NCBI GenBank assembly: GCA_965369945.1
Contig: CBDUST010000050.1
Span: 1 to 20,197 of the forward strand
DNA from: JADFNO01 sp965369945
GTDB taxonomy: Bacteria > Planctomycetota > Phycisphaerae > Phycisphaerales > SM1A02
DNA length: 20,197 bases
Reading direction: 5' to 3'
Numbering within the stretch: position 1 is the first letter of the stretch; each line of letters starts with the position of its first letter. This document shows, one piece after another, positions 1 through 8,288 of this stretch. The notes beneath the pieces were generated by a model. It did no database searches, was not told the origin of the DNA, and worked only from the letters and a program-made list of their open reading frames with translations. Position numbers and translations under genes: made by a program.

Positions 1-2131
1 CAACCGGCTCCTCTAATTGTATCAAACCCATCGACTCGACGTCGAGTCCCTTGACAACTTCGTTATACGAAAGAACCACAACTCCGGGAAGGTGGGGATC
101 AAGTATCTGCTTTAGTTGAGCACGAACAGTCGGCGATGTCAACACGACCAATTGATGGGACGCGGCGAGTAAGGGCTGAGCCGCTTCACTCACGGAAGAC
201 GCGATCCGATTGGCGACCTGCGGGGGAATTGACATCGTCGTCCCGCTCGGACCGCGGTCGATATACCCGTTGATCAAGTCCTCGACAGCCGGATCGACCG
301 TCGCGCAATACAACCGTTGCTTGCCTTCGTCGTCGGTTTCGGCGTGCTGATTCGAGATGGTTCGGCGCAAGGTGTTGCGGACGTACTCGGTCAAAACCTC
401 AATATCTTTGGTATGGCCCGCCCAATCACCAAGCGTCTCGATGATTGCCTCGAGGTCGCGGATCGGCACGCGCTCGCGCAAAAGGTTCTGCAGCACTTTT
501 TGCAGCTCACCCGGCTTAACCACGCTCGGCACCGTCTCTTCGACAAGCTTGGGCGACGTTGTCTTGAGTTGGTCCAAGAGATGGTTGACCTCCTCGCGGG
601 TCAACAGCTCCTCGGCATGGTCTTTGACTAATTCAGTAAGATGGGTGGCCAGGACACTGGTCGGATCAACGACCGTATAGTTCATAGTCTCAGCTCGCTG
701 CTTCAGTTGAGGCTCAATCCACAGGGCGTCAAGCCCGAACGCCGGCTCCTTGGACGAGATACCCTCAAGCGAACCGGTGGACAGGCCCGAGTCCATGGCC
801 ATCAAGAGGTTCGGCAGCAGGGTGCCTTCGCCGATGACGGCTCCGCGCAGCTTGACGCGATAGGTGTTGGCGGCGAGTTGGACGTTGTCGCGGATCCGCA
901 CCGGCGGGACAACCAGTCCTATCTCGGCGGCTAACTGTCGTCGTATCATAGAGATACGATCGAGCAAATCCCCCCCGCGGGCGGTGTCAACAAGCTGAAC
1001 GAGGCCATAGCCGACTTCGATCTCCATCGTATCCACGCGCAGTAGGTCCTCGACCGGCGTCTGATCAGCCGGCAGTTTCGCCGCCTCAGCACGCGCCTCG
1101 GCTTCGCGGCCCGCTTTACTCCGCCGGTCGATGAGACCGATCGAGGCGGCCAGCCCACCCAGCACCACCGACGCCGACACTAAGGGCCAGGTCGGCAGCG
1201 GGGTGAACGCCAGCAAAATCGAGAAACCCGAGATCAGGTACAGGGCGATCGGCTGCGAAGTCAACTGGCGGGGAATCTCATCGCCGATCCTTTCCTGGTC
1301 GCCGGTGCGGGCCACAATCAGTCCCGCCGCGATCGCGATCACGAACGACGGCAACTGGCTCACCAGACCGTCGCCGATCGTCAGCTTCGTGAACACCATC
1401 AACGACTCGGCCATGGTCCAGCCCTTTTCGAACGACCCGATGGCGAAGCCGCCGACAATGTTCACCAGCGTGATGATGATTCCGGCGATGGCGTCGCCCC
1501 GAACAAACTTACTGGCGCCATCCATCGCCCCATAGAAATCGGCTTCGCGCATGATGTCGTCGCGACGTGTCCTTGCCTCGGCTTCGTCGATCATGCCGGC
1601 GGACAGATCGGCGTCGATGGCCATTTGCTTGCCGGGCAACGCATCAAGGGTGAATCGCGCGGCGACCTCGGCCATGCGCGTCGCGCCCTTGGTGATAACC
1701 ACGAACTGCACCACGACCAGGATAATGAAGATAATCACCCCCACGATCACGGACTCCCCCGCCACGAAGCTGCCGAACGCCTCGATGACGTGTCCGGCGA
1801 CGGCCGTGGCTTCTTCAGGCGTAGCGGCATCCGCGGAGAGAATCAGTCTCGTGGAGGCGATGTTCAGCACCAACCGAAACAGCGTGGTCGCCAGCAACAA
1901 CGACGGGAACACGCTGAAGTCCAGAGGGCGCAACATGTAAATCGTGGTCAGCAGCACGACGACTGCCAGTGAGATGTTGCCGGAGATCAGCAAGTCCATG
2001 ATGGCCGGAGGCAGCGGCACCACGAGCACGATCAGCATCGCCAGAAACGAGATCGGCACGAGCAGATGGCGATGCTTCGACGCCCAAAGAAACGGCTTGG
2101 GCAAGTTCAACGCTGGCTGGGGCGTGGCCAT
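1..2131 (-). CDS. flhA: Flagellar export gate protein FlhA (3' end outside window)
   Basis: FlhA forms the nonameric ring of the flagellar type III export gate: an N-terminal membrane channel and a C-terminal cytoplasmic platform that binds chaperone-substrate complexes. I translated 710 codons from ATG 2131 to the window edge without a stop. As FlhA is usually about 690-710 residues, nearly all of it is present. Visible are hydrophobic segments from about residue 22 on, the FHIPEP-family signature around residues 159-179 (RFTLDALPGKQMAIDADL), the conserved MDGASKFVRGDAIAGI at about 203-218, and a soluble C-terminal half. The start is supported by GGAG about 10 nt upstream. It is the last visible gene of the flagellar cluster, 103 bp after flhB. 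Family identification is secure; only the C-terminus is unseen. Confidence 0.97.
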   Translation of the reverse strand, partial: MATPQPALNLPKPFLWASKHRHLLVPISFLAMLIVLVVPLPPAIMDLLISGNISLAVVVLLTTIYMLRPLDFSVFPSLLLATTLFRLVLNIASTRLILSADAATPEEATAVAGHVIEAFGSFVAGESVIVGVIIFIILVVVQFVVITKGATRMAEVAARFTLDALPGKQMAIDADLSAGMIDEAEARTRRDDIMREADFYGAMDGASKFVRGDAIAGIIITLVNIVGGFAIGSFEKGWTMAESLMVFTKLTIGDGLVSQLPSFVIAIAAGLIVARTGDQERIGDEIPRQLTSQPIALYLISGFSILLAFTPLPTWPLVSASVVLGGLAASIGLIDRRSKAGREAEARAEAAKLPADQTPVEDLLRVDTMEIEVGYGLVQLVDTARGGDLLDRISMIRRQLAAEIGLVVPPVRIRDNVQLAANTYRVKLRGAVIGEGTLLPNLLMAMDSGLSTGSLEGISSKEPAFGLDALWIEPQLKQRAETMNYTVVDPTSVLATHLTELVKDHAEELLTREEVNHLLDQLKTTSPKLVEETVPSVVKPGELQKVLQNLLRERVPIRDLEAIIETLGDWAGHTKDIEVLTEYVRNTLRRTISNQHAETDDEGKQRLYCATVDPAVEDLINGYIDRGPSGTTMSIPPQVANRIASSVSEAAQPLLAASHQLVVLTSPTVRAQLKQILDPHLPGVVVLSYNEVVKGLDVESMGLIQLEEPV

Positions 2132-2234
2132 CAGCCGGAAACTCCGTCCGTTTCGGGACACATTCGAATCGACGCCGCGCGGGCAGCCGTAGATTCTCGC
2201 TCCGCCTCAAAAGCCCGAGTTGGCAAGAGCAAGA

Positions 2235-3308
2235 TCATCCGGCCATCCTGCTGTTATTCAGTCCGTACACAAAAGCCAACACTTCGGCCACCGTCTTATA
2301 GAACTCCGCCGGTATCTCCTGACCAACGGCAACCTGGCGGTACAGCGCGCGGGCCAAGGGTGGCCGTTGAAGGACGGGAATGCCCCGGAGCAGTGCGATC
2401 TGGCGAATACGAAGGGCCAGTATGTCAGCACCTTTGGCGATAACTTTCGGAGCGTGCATCTCATCGGCGTGGTAGCGTATCGCGACGGAATAGTGTTCCG
2501 GGTTTGTTACGATGACGTCGGCCTTGGGAACCGCAGCGGCGATGCGCTGCATGGCGATTTGCTGTTGCATGCGCAGGCGGCGTTTCTTGACCTTCGGATC
2601 GCCCTCAGCCTGCTTCATTTCATCTTTGACCTGCTGCTTGGTCATCTTCATGTCTTGCCTGTGCTTCCATTTCTGGTAAGTGAAGTCAATGAAGCCCAAC
2701 AGAAGCAGGACCGCGATGAGGCGCAGGGCGAGATCGAGCATCATCCAGCCGGCTTGGTGCAGGCACTGGATCGAGGTGAGGTAGGGCATCACCATGATCT
2801 CGTCGAGGTATTGACGGATCGTCGCCACCGCGACGATCAGCACCACTACGACCTTCAAAACATCAAGTCCCGCTTTGACGACTGCCGAAGTCCCGAAGAG
2901 TTTCTTGAGTCCGCCGATGGGGTTGATCTTGCTCAGGCTCGGCTTGATCGAGTTGGGTGCCAGCAGCCAGCCGATCTGCCAGAAGTTTGCGAAATAGGCG
3001 ACGACCCACATGACCAGCAGAATGGGAAGGAGAATGCTCGCCGCGGTGCCGGCCGCATAGTTGATGGCCGTTCTGACCGCCGTTGGGTCCGACGCGCTCA
3101 AAACTGTTCTACCGTCAAGAAACGTCTCGAGCAGTAACTTGAACTTCCCGAGCGTTGGCATCAAAGTCACATACAGGAGCAAGGTAGCTCCCAAAAGGAT
3201 CACGGCGCCGGACAGATCCTGGCTACGAGCCACATTGCCGGACTGCCGCGCTTGCTGGCGACGTTTCGGCGTCGCGTCTTCCGTTTTTTCGCCAAGATCA
3301 TCGGCCAT
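2235..3308 (-). CDS. flhB: Flagellar export switch protein FlhB
   Basis: FlhB is the export-gate component that switches substrate specificity from rod/hook to filament proteins through autocleavage of its cytoplasmic domain. The 357-residue protein has the family N-terminus (EKTEDATPKRRQQARQSG), four hydrophobic segments (about 33-52, 90-112, 145-165, 185-208), the linker KMTKQQVKDEMKQAEGDP and the cleavage region at residues 269-272. That site reads NPEH, not the canonical NPTH; the scissile Asn-Pro and the His are kept. The C-terminal part (ADILALRIRQIALLRGIPV) is typical. No clear Shine-Dalgarno precedes the ATG. The 103 bp up to fliR hold no gene I can support. Confidence 0.97.
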   Translation of the reverse strand: MADDLGEKTEDATPKRRQQARQSGNVARSQDLSGAVILLGATLLLYVTLMPTLGKFKLLLETFLDGRTVLSASDPTAVRTAINYAAGTAASILLPILLVMWVVAYFANFWQIGWLLAPNSIKPSLSKINPIGGLKKLFGTSAVVKAGLDVLKVVVVLIVAVATIRQYLDEIMVMPYLTSIQCLHQAGWMMLDLALRLIAVLLLLGFIDFTYQKWKHRQDMKMTKQQVKDEMKQAEGDPKVKKRRLRMQQQIAMQRIAAAVPKADVIVTNPEHYSVAIRYHADEMHAPKVIAKGADILALRIRQIALLRGIPVLQRPPLARALYRQVAVGQEIPAEFYKTVAEVLAFVYGLNNSRMAG

Positions 3309-3411
3309 AGGAACGATTTCAAGCGGGCGGCTTCTTGGTGCTGGGCGCCTTGTGGTTGCTAGTACCGTTAGGCGCGTTGCAGATGCTTTCCAGCCTCCCG
3401 CTTAGTGCCTC

Positions 3412-4197
3412 CTATCTGTTCTCAATCCAGGTGAACGTCAAACCCAACGCTTCTTCGAACCAATCACGAAAGACCTCGTCGATCACGCTGACGACAAGTG
3501 CGATAATGACCAGGCCGACGAGGATCCGCATCGGAAAACCGAGGCTGAGAATGTTCAGTTGCGGCACTGTTTTGGAGAGGAAACCCATCGCGACGGTTTC
3601 CAGGAAGATCAGCGTCAGCAATGGTGCCGATACGCGCAAGGCCACCTCGTAGGACGCGGTCAGCATCCCGGTCAACATCGACAGCAGCGAGCCATCGGCG
3701 ACGTTTGTTGCCAGCGGGATGTGATGGAAGCTATTCAACACGGCTAGCACCATCATTTCGTGCCCGCCGAGCAAAAGGAATCCTGCCAAGGCCATGAAGA
3801 ACAACATCTGCCCGACGATGTCGGCGCTGTCCTCCATCGCAGGATTGAAAAACTTCGCGAAACCGAGTCCCATCTGGTGGCCCATCATGAGTCCGCCGAA
3901 CTGCACCGTCAGTAGCGGAAGGCTCGCTAGGAATCCGATGACCATTCCAATCAACAGCTCTAGGGCAATCGCCGGGCCGAGCGACCACAAATTCATCTCC
4001 CAGCCCGCATTCCCGAGTTCTTCGGTGGTCAGCACCGGATACACGGCCAGACCGAGGATCACCACGAGCATCACCTTGACACGGATGGGGATGACCTTTG
4101 AACCACTCACCGGTCCATAGACGGCCAATCCTCCGATTCGGAAGATGACCAGCAAGACCGACGGAACATGATCCAGCAGAGCAGTGAACTGATTCAT
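3412..4197 (-). CDS. fliR: Flagellar export gate protein FliR
   Basis: FliR is one subunit of the FliP5-Q4-R1 helical pore at the core of the flagellar export apparatus. The 261-residue hydrophobic protein has the family length and pattern: VFRIGG-type first helix (LLVIFRIGGLAVYGPVSG), a conserved stretch around ELLIGMVIGFLASLPLLTVQFGG, and a C-terminal hydrophobic block PQLNILSLGFPMRILVGLVI. I take ATG 4197 as the start; a TTG lies one codon upstream at 4200. No convincing Shine-Dalgarno is visible. It lies between fliQ and flhB, the usual order in many phyla. Confidence 0.95.
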   Translation of the reverse strand: MNQFTALLDHVPSVLLVIFRIGGLAVYGPVSGSKVIPIRVKVMLVVILGLAVYPVLTTEELGNAGWEMNLWSLGPAIALELLIGMVIGFLASLPLLTVQFGGLMMGHQMGLGFAKFFNPAMEDSADIVGQMLFFMALAGFLLLGGHEMMVLAVLNSFHHIPLATNVADGSLLSMLTGMLTASYEVALRVSAPLLTLIFLETVAMGFLSKTVPQLNILSLGFPMRILVGLVIIALVVSVIDEVFRDWFEEALGLTFTWIENR

Positions 4198-4251
4198 CAA
4201 AGCGCATCAAGCAGGAGGCAATCGAACGTGACGGCAAGGCACCCAAGCACG

Positions 4252-4503
4252 TCACAATCCGGTGAACATCTCGAACGCGAAGTCGCTCATGCGAGCTGAA
4301 ATCCAACCCAGCAGTACGACCGCTACGAGGATCATCACGATAATCTTGGGCACGAACGTCAGCGTCTGCTCCTGGATCTGGGTTACTGACTGGAACAGGC
4401 TGATGCACAAGCCCACGACCAGACCCGCGCCGAGGATCGGTACGGCGATAAGCAACGCCTGCAACAGTGCTGTTCGCACGACATCAACGGGATCGGTCAA
4501 CAT
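4252..4503 (-). CDS. fliQ: Flagellar export gate protein FliQ
   Basis: FliQ is a small two-helix hairpin subunit of the FliPQR export pore. The 83-residue product has two long hydrophobic helices (about 14-40 and 50-72) joined by the conserved SLFQSVTQIQEQTLTFVPKI segment, diagnostic for FliQ/SctS. ATG 4503 is preceded by GAGG at a spacing of about 8 nt. It lies 85 bp downstream of fliP and 54 bp upstream of fliR. A 6-bp inverted repeat (GTGACG/CGTCAC, 4228-4255) overlaps its stop codon but has no T-run, so I do not call a terminator. Confidence 0.95.
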   Translation of the reverse strand: MLTDPVDVVRTALLQALLIAVPILGAGLVVGLCISLFQSVTQIQEQTLTFVPKIIVMILVAVVLLGWISARMSDFAFEMFTGL

Positions 4504-4588
4504 GGTGCATACCTCGACTGAGCCCTCACGGACCGGGGGATGAGACGCATGGCTGGGTGCATGGAATTCGACGTAGGCTTGAAGGTCA

Positions 4589-5488
4589 CTATGGTCCTCC
4601 GGTCATAATGCTTGACGCCACTGACATTGTCGCCTCCGGCTGGGCAACGCTGGTCATCACTGATCCAACCACAAGCTGCCAGCCGTCCACAAGCACGAAC
4701 AACAACACCTTAAAAGGCAAGGAGATAAGCACGGGTGGCAGCATCAGCATGCCCATCGAGATCAACATGCTCGCAATCACCATGTCGATCACAAGAAACG
4801 GCAGGTAGATCCGAAATCCCATCAGGAATGCCATCTTCAATTCGCCCAAGATGTACGCTGGAATGAGCGTGAGCATATCCACGTCCGACCGGGTGAGCTG
4901 CCTGGGATCGGACGTGTCAACGCCTCGGTATTCAAGAATCATGTAGACTCCCCCCCAGTTCCCGGTCGATTCGAGTTGGGCGAACATAAAATCACGCAGC
5001 GGTTGCTTGGTGCGCTGCCAGGTAATGTCGTAGTCCTTTACCTCGCCGGCGGCGTACGGCCTAATCCCTTCGTCGTACATTCTCTGGAACGTCGGGGTCA
5101 TAATGATAAAGGTGATGAACAAAGCCAGGCCGGTGATAATCTGACTCGGCGGCAAACTCTGGGTACCCATCGCCTGGCGCATCATGGCCAGCACGATCAG
5201 CACGCGCGTGAAGCAGGTGCAGAGAATGAAGATGGCTGGGGCGAGCGTGAGAACAGTCAGCAGCAGCAGAATGTTCAGCGAGCTGCTCAAACCACCCTCG
5301 TAACCCGGGATCGTTTCTGCTGCATCTTCCAGGATGGCGATCGGATTGAGGCTCGGCTTCGATAATTGGGCAGCCGTTGCTGTGGTCAACACCAGAGGCG
5401 ACAACAGAATCGCCAACAACCAGATCGTTCTGTTCGCCCGCCTAAGCGGCAGCGCAGCGACGCGTCGAAGACATCGTGGGGCGAACAT
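4589..5488 (-). CDS. fliP: Flagellar export gate protein FliP
   Basis: FliP forms the pentameric part of the FliPQR export pore. From ATG 5488 the product is 299 residues and starts with a Sec-type signal sequence (about residues 20-40, ending TTATAAQ), as expected for FliP. Family blocks follow: SLNILLLLTVLTLAPAIFI, TRVLIVLAMMRQAMGT, and the C-terminal signature ELKMAFLMGFRIYLPFLVID with LPPVLISLPFKVLLFVLVDG. The frame stays open 42 codons further upstream, but that extension is polar and overlaps fliO. The TAATG overlap with the fliO stop makes 5488 the better start and implies translational coupling. It is somewhat longer than the usual 245-255 residues, mainly at the N-terminus and in the periplasmic loop. 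Confidence 0.96.
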   Translation of the reverse strand: MFAPRCLRRVAALPLRRANRTIWLLAILLSPLVLTTATAAQLSKPSLNPIAILEDAAETIPGYEGGLSSSLNILLLLTVLTLAPAIFILCTCFTRVLIVLAMMRQAMGTQSLPPSQIITGLALFITFIIMTPTFQRMYDEGIRPYAAGEVKDYDITWQRTKQPLRDFMFAQLESTGNWGGVYMILEYRGVDTSDPRQLTRSDVDMLTLIPAYILGELKMAFLMGFRIYLPFLVIDMVIASMLISMGMLMLPPVLISLPFKVLLFVLVDGWQLVVGSVMTSVAQPEATMSVASSIMTGGP

Positions 5489-6306
5489 TACGGCGTGGTC
5501 CTCCGTCTGGTCGTTGATGCCGGACGATGACTCGAGGAACGACGTGTCAGGTCGATGATCTCGCCGCCAGCGAATCGCGTGGTTTCGCCCCGGCCGTCTC
5601 TGAAACGTTCCCATTCATGGCTGGGACCATCCGATATGAGCTTGCCGAGTACGGACTGGAAGCGACCTTGCTGCTTCTGGGACGAGCCGGCTTCAACGCG
5701 AGCCAGAAGCTGGGCCACTTCATCGGGATCCGAAACTTCGCTGAGCCTGGTCATCCCGGTCTTGGTTTGATGTACCAGGACGATCCGCCGGGCCATCTGT
5801 AGCAACACCAGATGTTGCCCGCGCCCGATCGGGAACCGCGACAACACCTGCAACACCCCGGACGGCCGCCCCCCTGTCAATGGACTGCCGAATCGTTTCA
5901 ACACCATTCGCATGCCCAACAGCAGCACCATCACCACCCCCAAGGCACCGACAAATCGGATACCGCTGTTGGTCCGTGGATCGAGTGCGGCCAGCGCGCC
6001 TTCTTTTTGCGGTTTGGAATCGCGCTGGGGACGAGCGCCGAAGATCCCGTTGGGCCGACCCAGCGGCGCAGACTCATGAGCGGGCAGTTGGATAGCGTTC
6101 GGCGCAGTATCTGCGCTGTTGGCGGCGGTCGTTTCATCCGGACTTGAAGTGGCGCTTGGTTCTTGAAGCGCCTGCGGTGCGGACACCGACGCAGGGTTGT
6201 TGGCAGCCCCATCGTCGTCTTGCACGCCCGCGACAGTCGAGGCCGCCCAAACCAACATCACTAAGTTTGTGGCTGCCATCCATGGCAGCGCGAAACGGAG
6301 CGTCAT
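5488..6306 (-). CDS. fliO: FliO-type flagellar assembly protein
   Basis: FliO is a membrane scaffold that promotes assembly of the FliP/FliR pore. This 272-residue version has an N-terminal signal sequence (1-27), a low-complexity Ala/Ser/Pro/Asp region (about 28-100), one transmembrane helix (about 116-138) and the conserved cytoplasmic FliO core (GVLQVLSRFPIGRGQHLVLL...RIVLVHQTK, about 150-180). A Ser/Arg-rich tail follows. ATG 6306 is chosen because AAGGA lies 8 nt upstream and a signal peptide begins there; an in-frame TTG at 6366 would only add a polar stretch. It is much longer than E. coli FliO (about 120 residues) because of the periplasmic linker and the tail. Identification rests on the core and on position before fliP. 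Confidence 0.85.
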   Translation of the reverse strand: MTLRFALPWMAATNLVMLVWAASTVAGVQDDDGAANNPASVSAPQALQEPSATSSPDETTAANSADTAPNAIQLPAHESAPLGRPNGIFGARPQRDSKPQKEGALAALDPRTNSGIRFVGALGVVMVLLLGMRMVLKRFGSPLTGGRPSGVLQVLSRFPIGRGQHLVLLQMARRIVLVHQTKTGMTRLSEVSDPDEVAQLLARVEAGSSQKQQGRFQSVLGKLISDGPSHEWERFRDGRGETTRFAGGEIIDLTRRSSSHRPASTTRRRTTP

Positions 6307-6386
6307 GTCGCCAATCCTTGGCTTTGCCGCCGGATCCTCCGACGTTTCCCACGTCCTGCGGGTCAATCTACTTTAGCCGAGTGAGT

Positions 6387-6884
6387 TCATTCCTCGGCTT
6401 TTGCTGGTTGGATGATCTCGCTTATGCGTACACAGAAGTTCTCGTTGAGCACCAACACTTCACCTCGTGCCACATGGCGATCGTTGACGAAAATGTCAAC
6501 CGGATCACCAGCCGCCTTGTCCAGTTCGATCACCGAGTTCTCATTCAGTCGAAGCACATCCTCGACATACATTCGGGTACGTCCAAGCTCGATCTTGACG
6601 TTCAGATCAACATCGTGCAGCAGCGCCAGCGTTGCCGCGGCTCGCTCAGGATCCTGCTCCTGTGCCTCGAAGTCAGGAAGCTGAATCGAGTCGGCATCGT
6701 GCTGGTCGGCGGACGTCTCGGTGGCGATGGATTGCGCAGCCTCCTCGGCTTGGGCAATTGCTTCCGTCGCAGCTTCCTCAGGCGATCTCTCTTGCGCCGG
6801 AACCTCGGTCTCGGGCTGCTCGGCCGCCTCAGATTCGGGGTCTGCAGAAGATGGTTGCTCGACGTTCGACTCTTCGTCAGCCAT
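6387..6884 (-). CDS. fliN: Flagellar motor switch protein FliN
   Basis: FliN forms the lower C-ring of the rotor and takes part in switching and in docking export substrates. The 165-residue protein has an acidic, Ala/Glu-rich N-terminal extension (about 1-85, probably disordered) followed by a complete SpoA/FliN domain (about 88-160: LLHDVDLNVKIELGRTRM, VIELDKAAGDPVDIFVND, GEVLVLNENFCVRISEI). ATG 6884 has GGAAG about 10 nt upstream; a TTG immediately precedes it. FliM and FliG are not in this window. The 117 bp between this start and the fliL stop contain nothing I can name. Confidence 0.93.
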   Translation of the reverse strand: MADEESNVEQPSSADPESEAAEQPETEVPAQERSPEEAATEAIAQAEEAAQSIATETSADQHDADSIQLPDFEAQEQDPERAAATLALLHDVDLNVKIELGRTRMYVEDVLRLNENSVIELDKAAGDPVDIFVNDRHVARGEVLVLNENFCVRISEIIQPAKAEE

Positions 6885-7001
6885 CAATCAATCGCTTCCA
6901 TAACACCGGCGCACTACGATCTTGCCACAAGCTCGATCGGCGTCATCCCTAGCCATCGGCCGATTGGAGCTCGTTCCTGTACAGTGATCGGAGGCGCAAT
7001 T

Positions 7002-7523
7002 CTAGCTGTCGATGCGGAACCCCGGCTGCATCACGATGACACTCTTGGCCAGAATCGTCTCGCCGGTTTGGGGATCCGTGCCGAATCGGGCATCCAACAA
7101 CGCGGTAATTTTGCGCGTCAGGTTTTCGAGCTTCGGCTCTTGGAAGTGACGAGGATCGCTCGTTCGCCAAATGGCAGTGATTTCAGCTTTGATCTCGTTG
7201 CGAAATCGATCGAGCTGATCGGAGACTTGCGTCGAGTACCGATTCTTGACCTGCACCCATACCTGCGCATCATAGAGGTAGGTCACGCCGGACTTGTTGT
7301 TCGGCAGCCGGGCGTCGATGACCATCAGCTCCACGATCTTTTCGTCGTCCGGGACTTCAATGACCGCGACGTCCCGGCTCGCCTCGACCGGCTCTGGATT
7401 GTGAAGCATCATCCAACCGATGAAAGCGACCGCCTCGATCAGGAGGATCGCAACCACGAGGATAATGGTTTTCAGAGGCGACTTCTTCTTGCCAGCCTCT
7501 GGCGTTGGAGTTTTGTCGGCCAT
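7002..7523 (-). CDS. fliL: FliL-like flagellar basal-body/stator-associated protein
   Basis: FliL surrounds the stator units and supports torque under load. The product has 173 residues: a basic N-terminus, one transmembrane helix (about 18-41) and a periplasmic domain of the FliL type (about 60-173: LYDAQVWVQVKNR, FRNEIKAEITAI, LENLTRKITALLDARFG). The start is set at ATG 7523, where GAGGAGG lies 6-7 nt upstream. A GTG at 7529 overlaps the motB stop (GTGA) and is the alternative. The motB-fliL junction is so tight that co-translation is likely. Sequence similarity to classical FliL is modest, so context carries part of the call. Confidence 0.85.
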   Translation of the reverse strand: MADKTPTPEAGKKKSPLKTIILVVAILLIEAVAFIGWMMLHNPEPVEASRDVAVIEVPDDEKIVELMVIDARLPNNKSGVTYLYDAQVWVQVKNRYSTQVSDQLDRFRNEIKAEITAIWRTSDPRHFQEPKLENLTRKITALLDARFGTDPQTGETILAKSVIVMQPGFRIDS

Positions 7524-7525
7524 AA

Positions 7526-8287
7526 TCACCCTCCTCGGGCGAGATCTGGATCGGTAAAATCGGCGTCCGTACTAGTTTCCTCGACCAACTGCTCGGTCAG
7601 GATGATTTCGACTCGACGGTTTTTTGCCGCCGTTGCGGGCTCGAGGGCCCGCGCGCTCACCGGCTCGCGGGTTCCCACGGCCTCGAGACGGAACACCCGG
7701 TCTTCCAGGCCCAGCTTCACGAGGGCATCCTTGACGTTGCGGGCCCGTTGAAAGGCCAGTTCGTCCAGGTCGTTCCAGGGCGAGTTCTCCGGTATGTACT
7801 TGGCGGCGGTGTGACCTCGCACGATAATCTTGTTGCTTCGCCCCGCCAGCAGCACCGACAGCTTCTCAAGCTCTCGCTGAACCGAGGGCTTGATGACCGC
7901 TGAAAACTCGTCGAACATGGTTGGCCCGCCGATCGTGAACACTACGCCCTCGCGCAGCTTCTTGACCCGCATACGTCGGCCTTCGATGCTCTTGGTCGGC
8001 GACTGGCTGCTGTTCACGTCCTCGAAGCGCTTGATCGCCATCTCTTCGAACTGCTCGATGATGGACCTGATCGGTGGATCATCGATCGGCAGCACACCGA
8101 CACCGCCGGCGTAGCCGAAGGCTTCCTTGATCGCCGTGATCACCCGCTGATACTCGTGATCTCGCTTCAGTTCGGAAAACATCTGGAGGAGGATGAAGAA
8201 GCAAAGAAGCAGCGCCATCATGTCACCAAATGTCACCACCCACGCCGGAACCCCTGGGGGTGGCTTCTTCGGACGCTTGCCAGCCAT
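7526..8287 (-). CDS. motB: Flagellar stator subunit MotB (PomB-like)
   Basis: MotB anchors the stator to peptidoglycan and carries the ion-binding aspartate. The 253-residue protein has one N-terminal transmembrane helix (about 15-38) in which Asp22 within VVTFGDMMALLLCFFILL corresponds to the essential ion-binding Asp. It ends in an OmpA-like peptidoglycan-binding domain (about 120-235: IIVRGHTAAKY, LDELAFQRARNVKDALVKLG, KNRRVEIIL). The helix, with Cys29 followed by FF and then FSE, resembles the sodium-type PomB rather than E. coli MotB. The gene starts one base after the motA stop (TGA-C-ATG), so translation is coupled. Confidence 0.95.
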   Translation of the reverse strand: MAGKRPKKPPPGVPAWVVTFGDMMALLLCFFILLQMFSELKRDHEYQRVITAIKEAFGYAGGVGVLPIDDPPIRSIIEQFEEMAIKRFEDVNSSQSPTKSIEGRRMRVKKLREGVVFTIGGPTMFDEFSAVIKPSVQRELEKLSVLLAGRSNKIIVRGHTAAKYIPENSPWNDLDELAFQRARNVKDALVKLGLEDRVFRLEAVGTREPVSARALEPATAAKNRRVEIILTEQLVEETSTDADFTDPDLARGG

Positions 8288-8288
8288 G

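Noticed and set aside
2220..3137. 305-codon plus-strand frame opposite flhB
   Set aside because: Antisense shadow of a clearly identified gene, rich in His/Asp/Arg as expected for reverse-frame translation of a membrane protein.
4228..4255. Inverted repeat GTGACG/CGTCAC between fliR and fliQ as a terminator
   Set aside because: 17-nt loop, only 6-bp arms, no T-run on either strand, and it lies inside a continuous operon.
6144..7751. 535-codon plus-strand frame opposite fliO, fliN, fliL and motB
   Set aside because: It runs antisense to four well-supported genes, and its residue pattern is that of a shadow frame with no domain.
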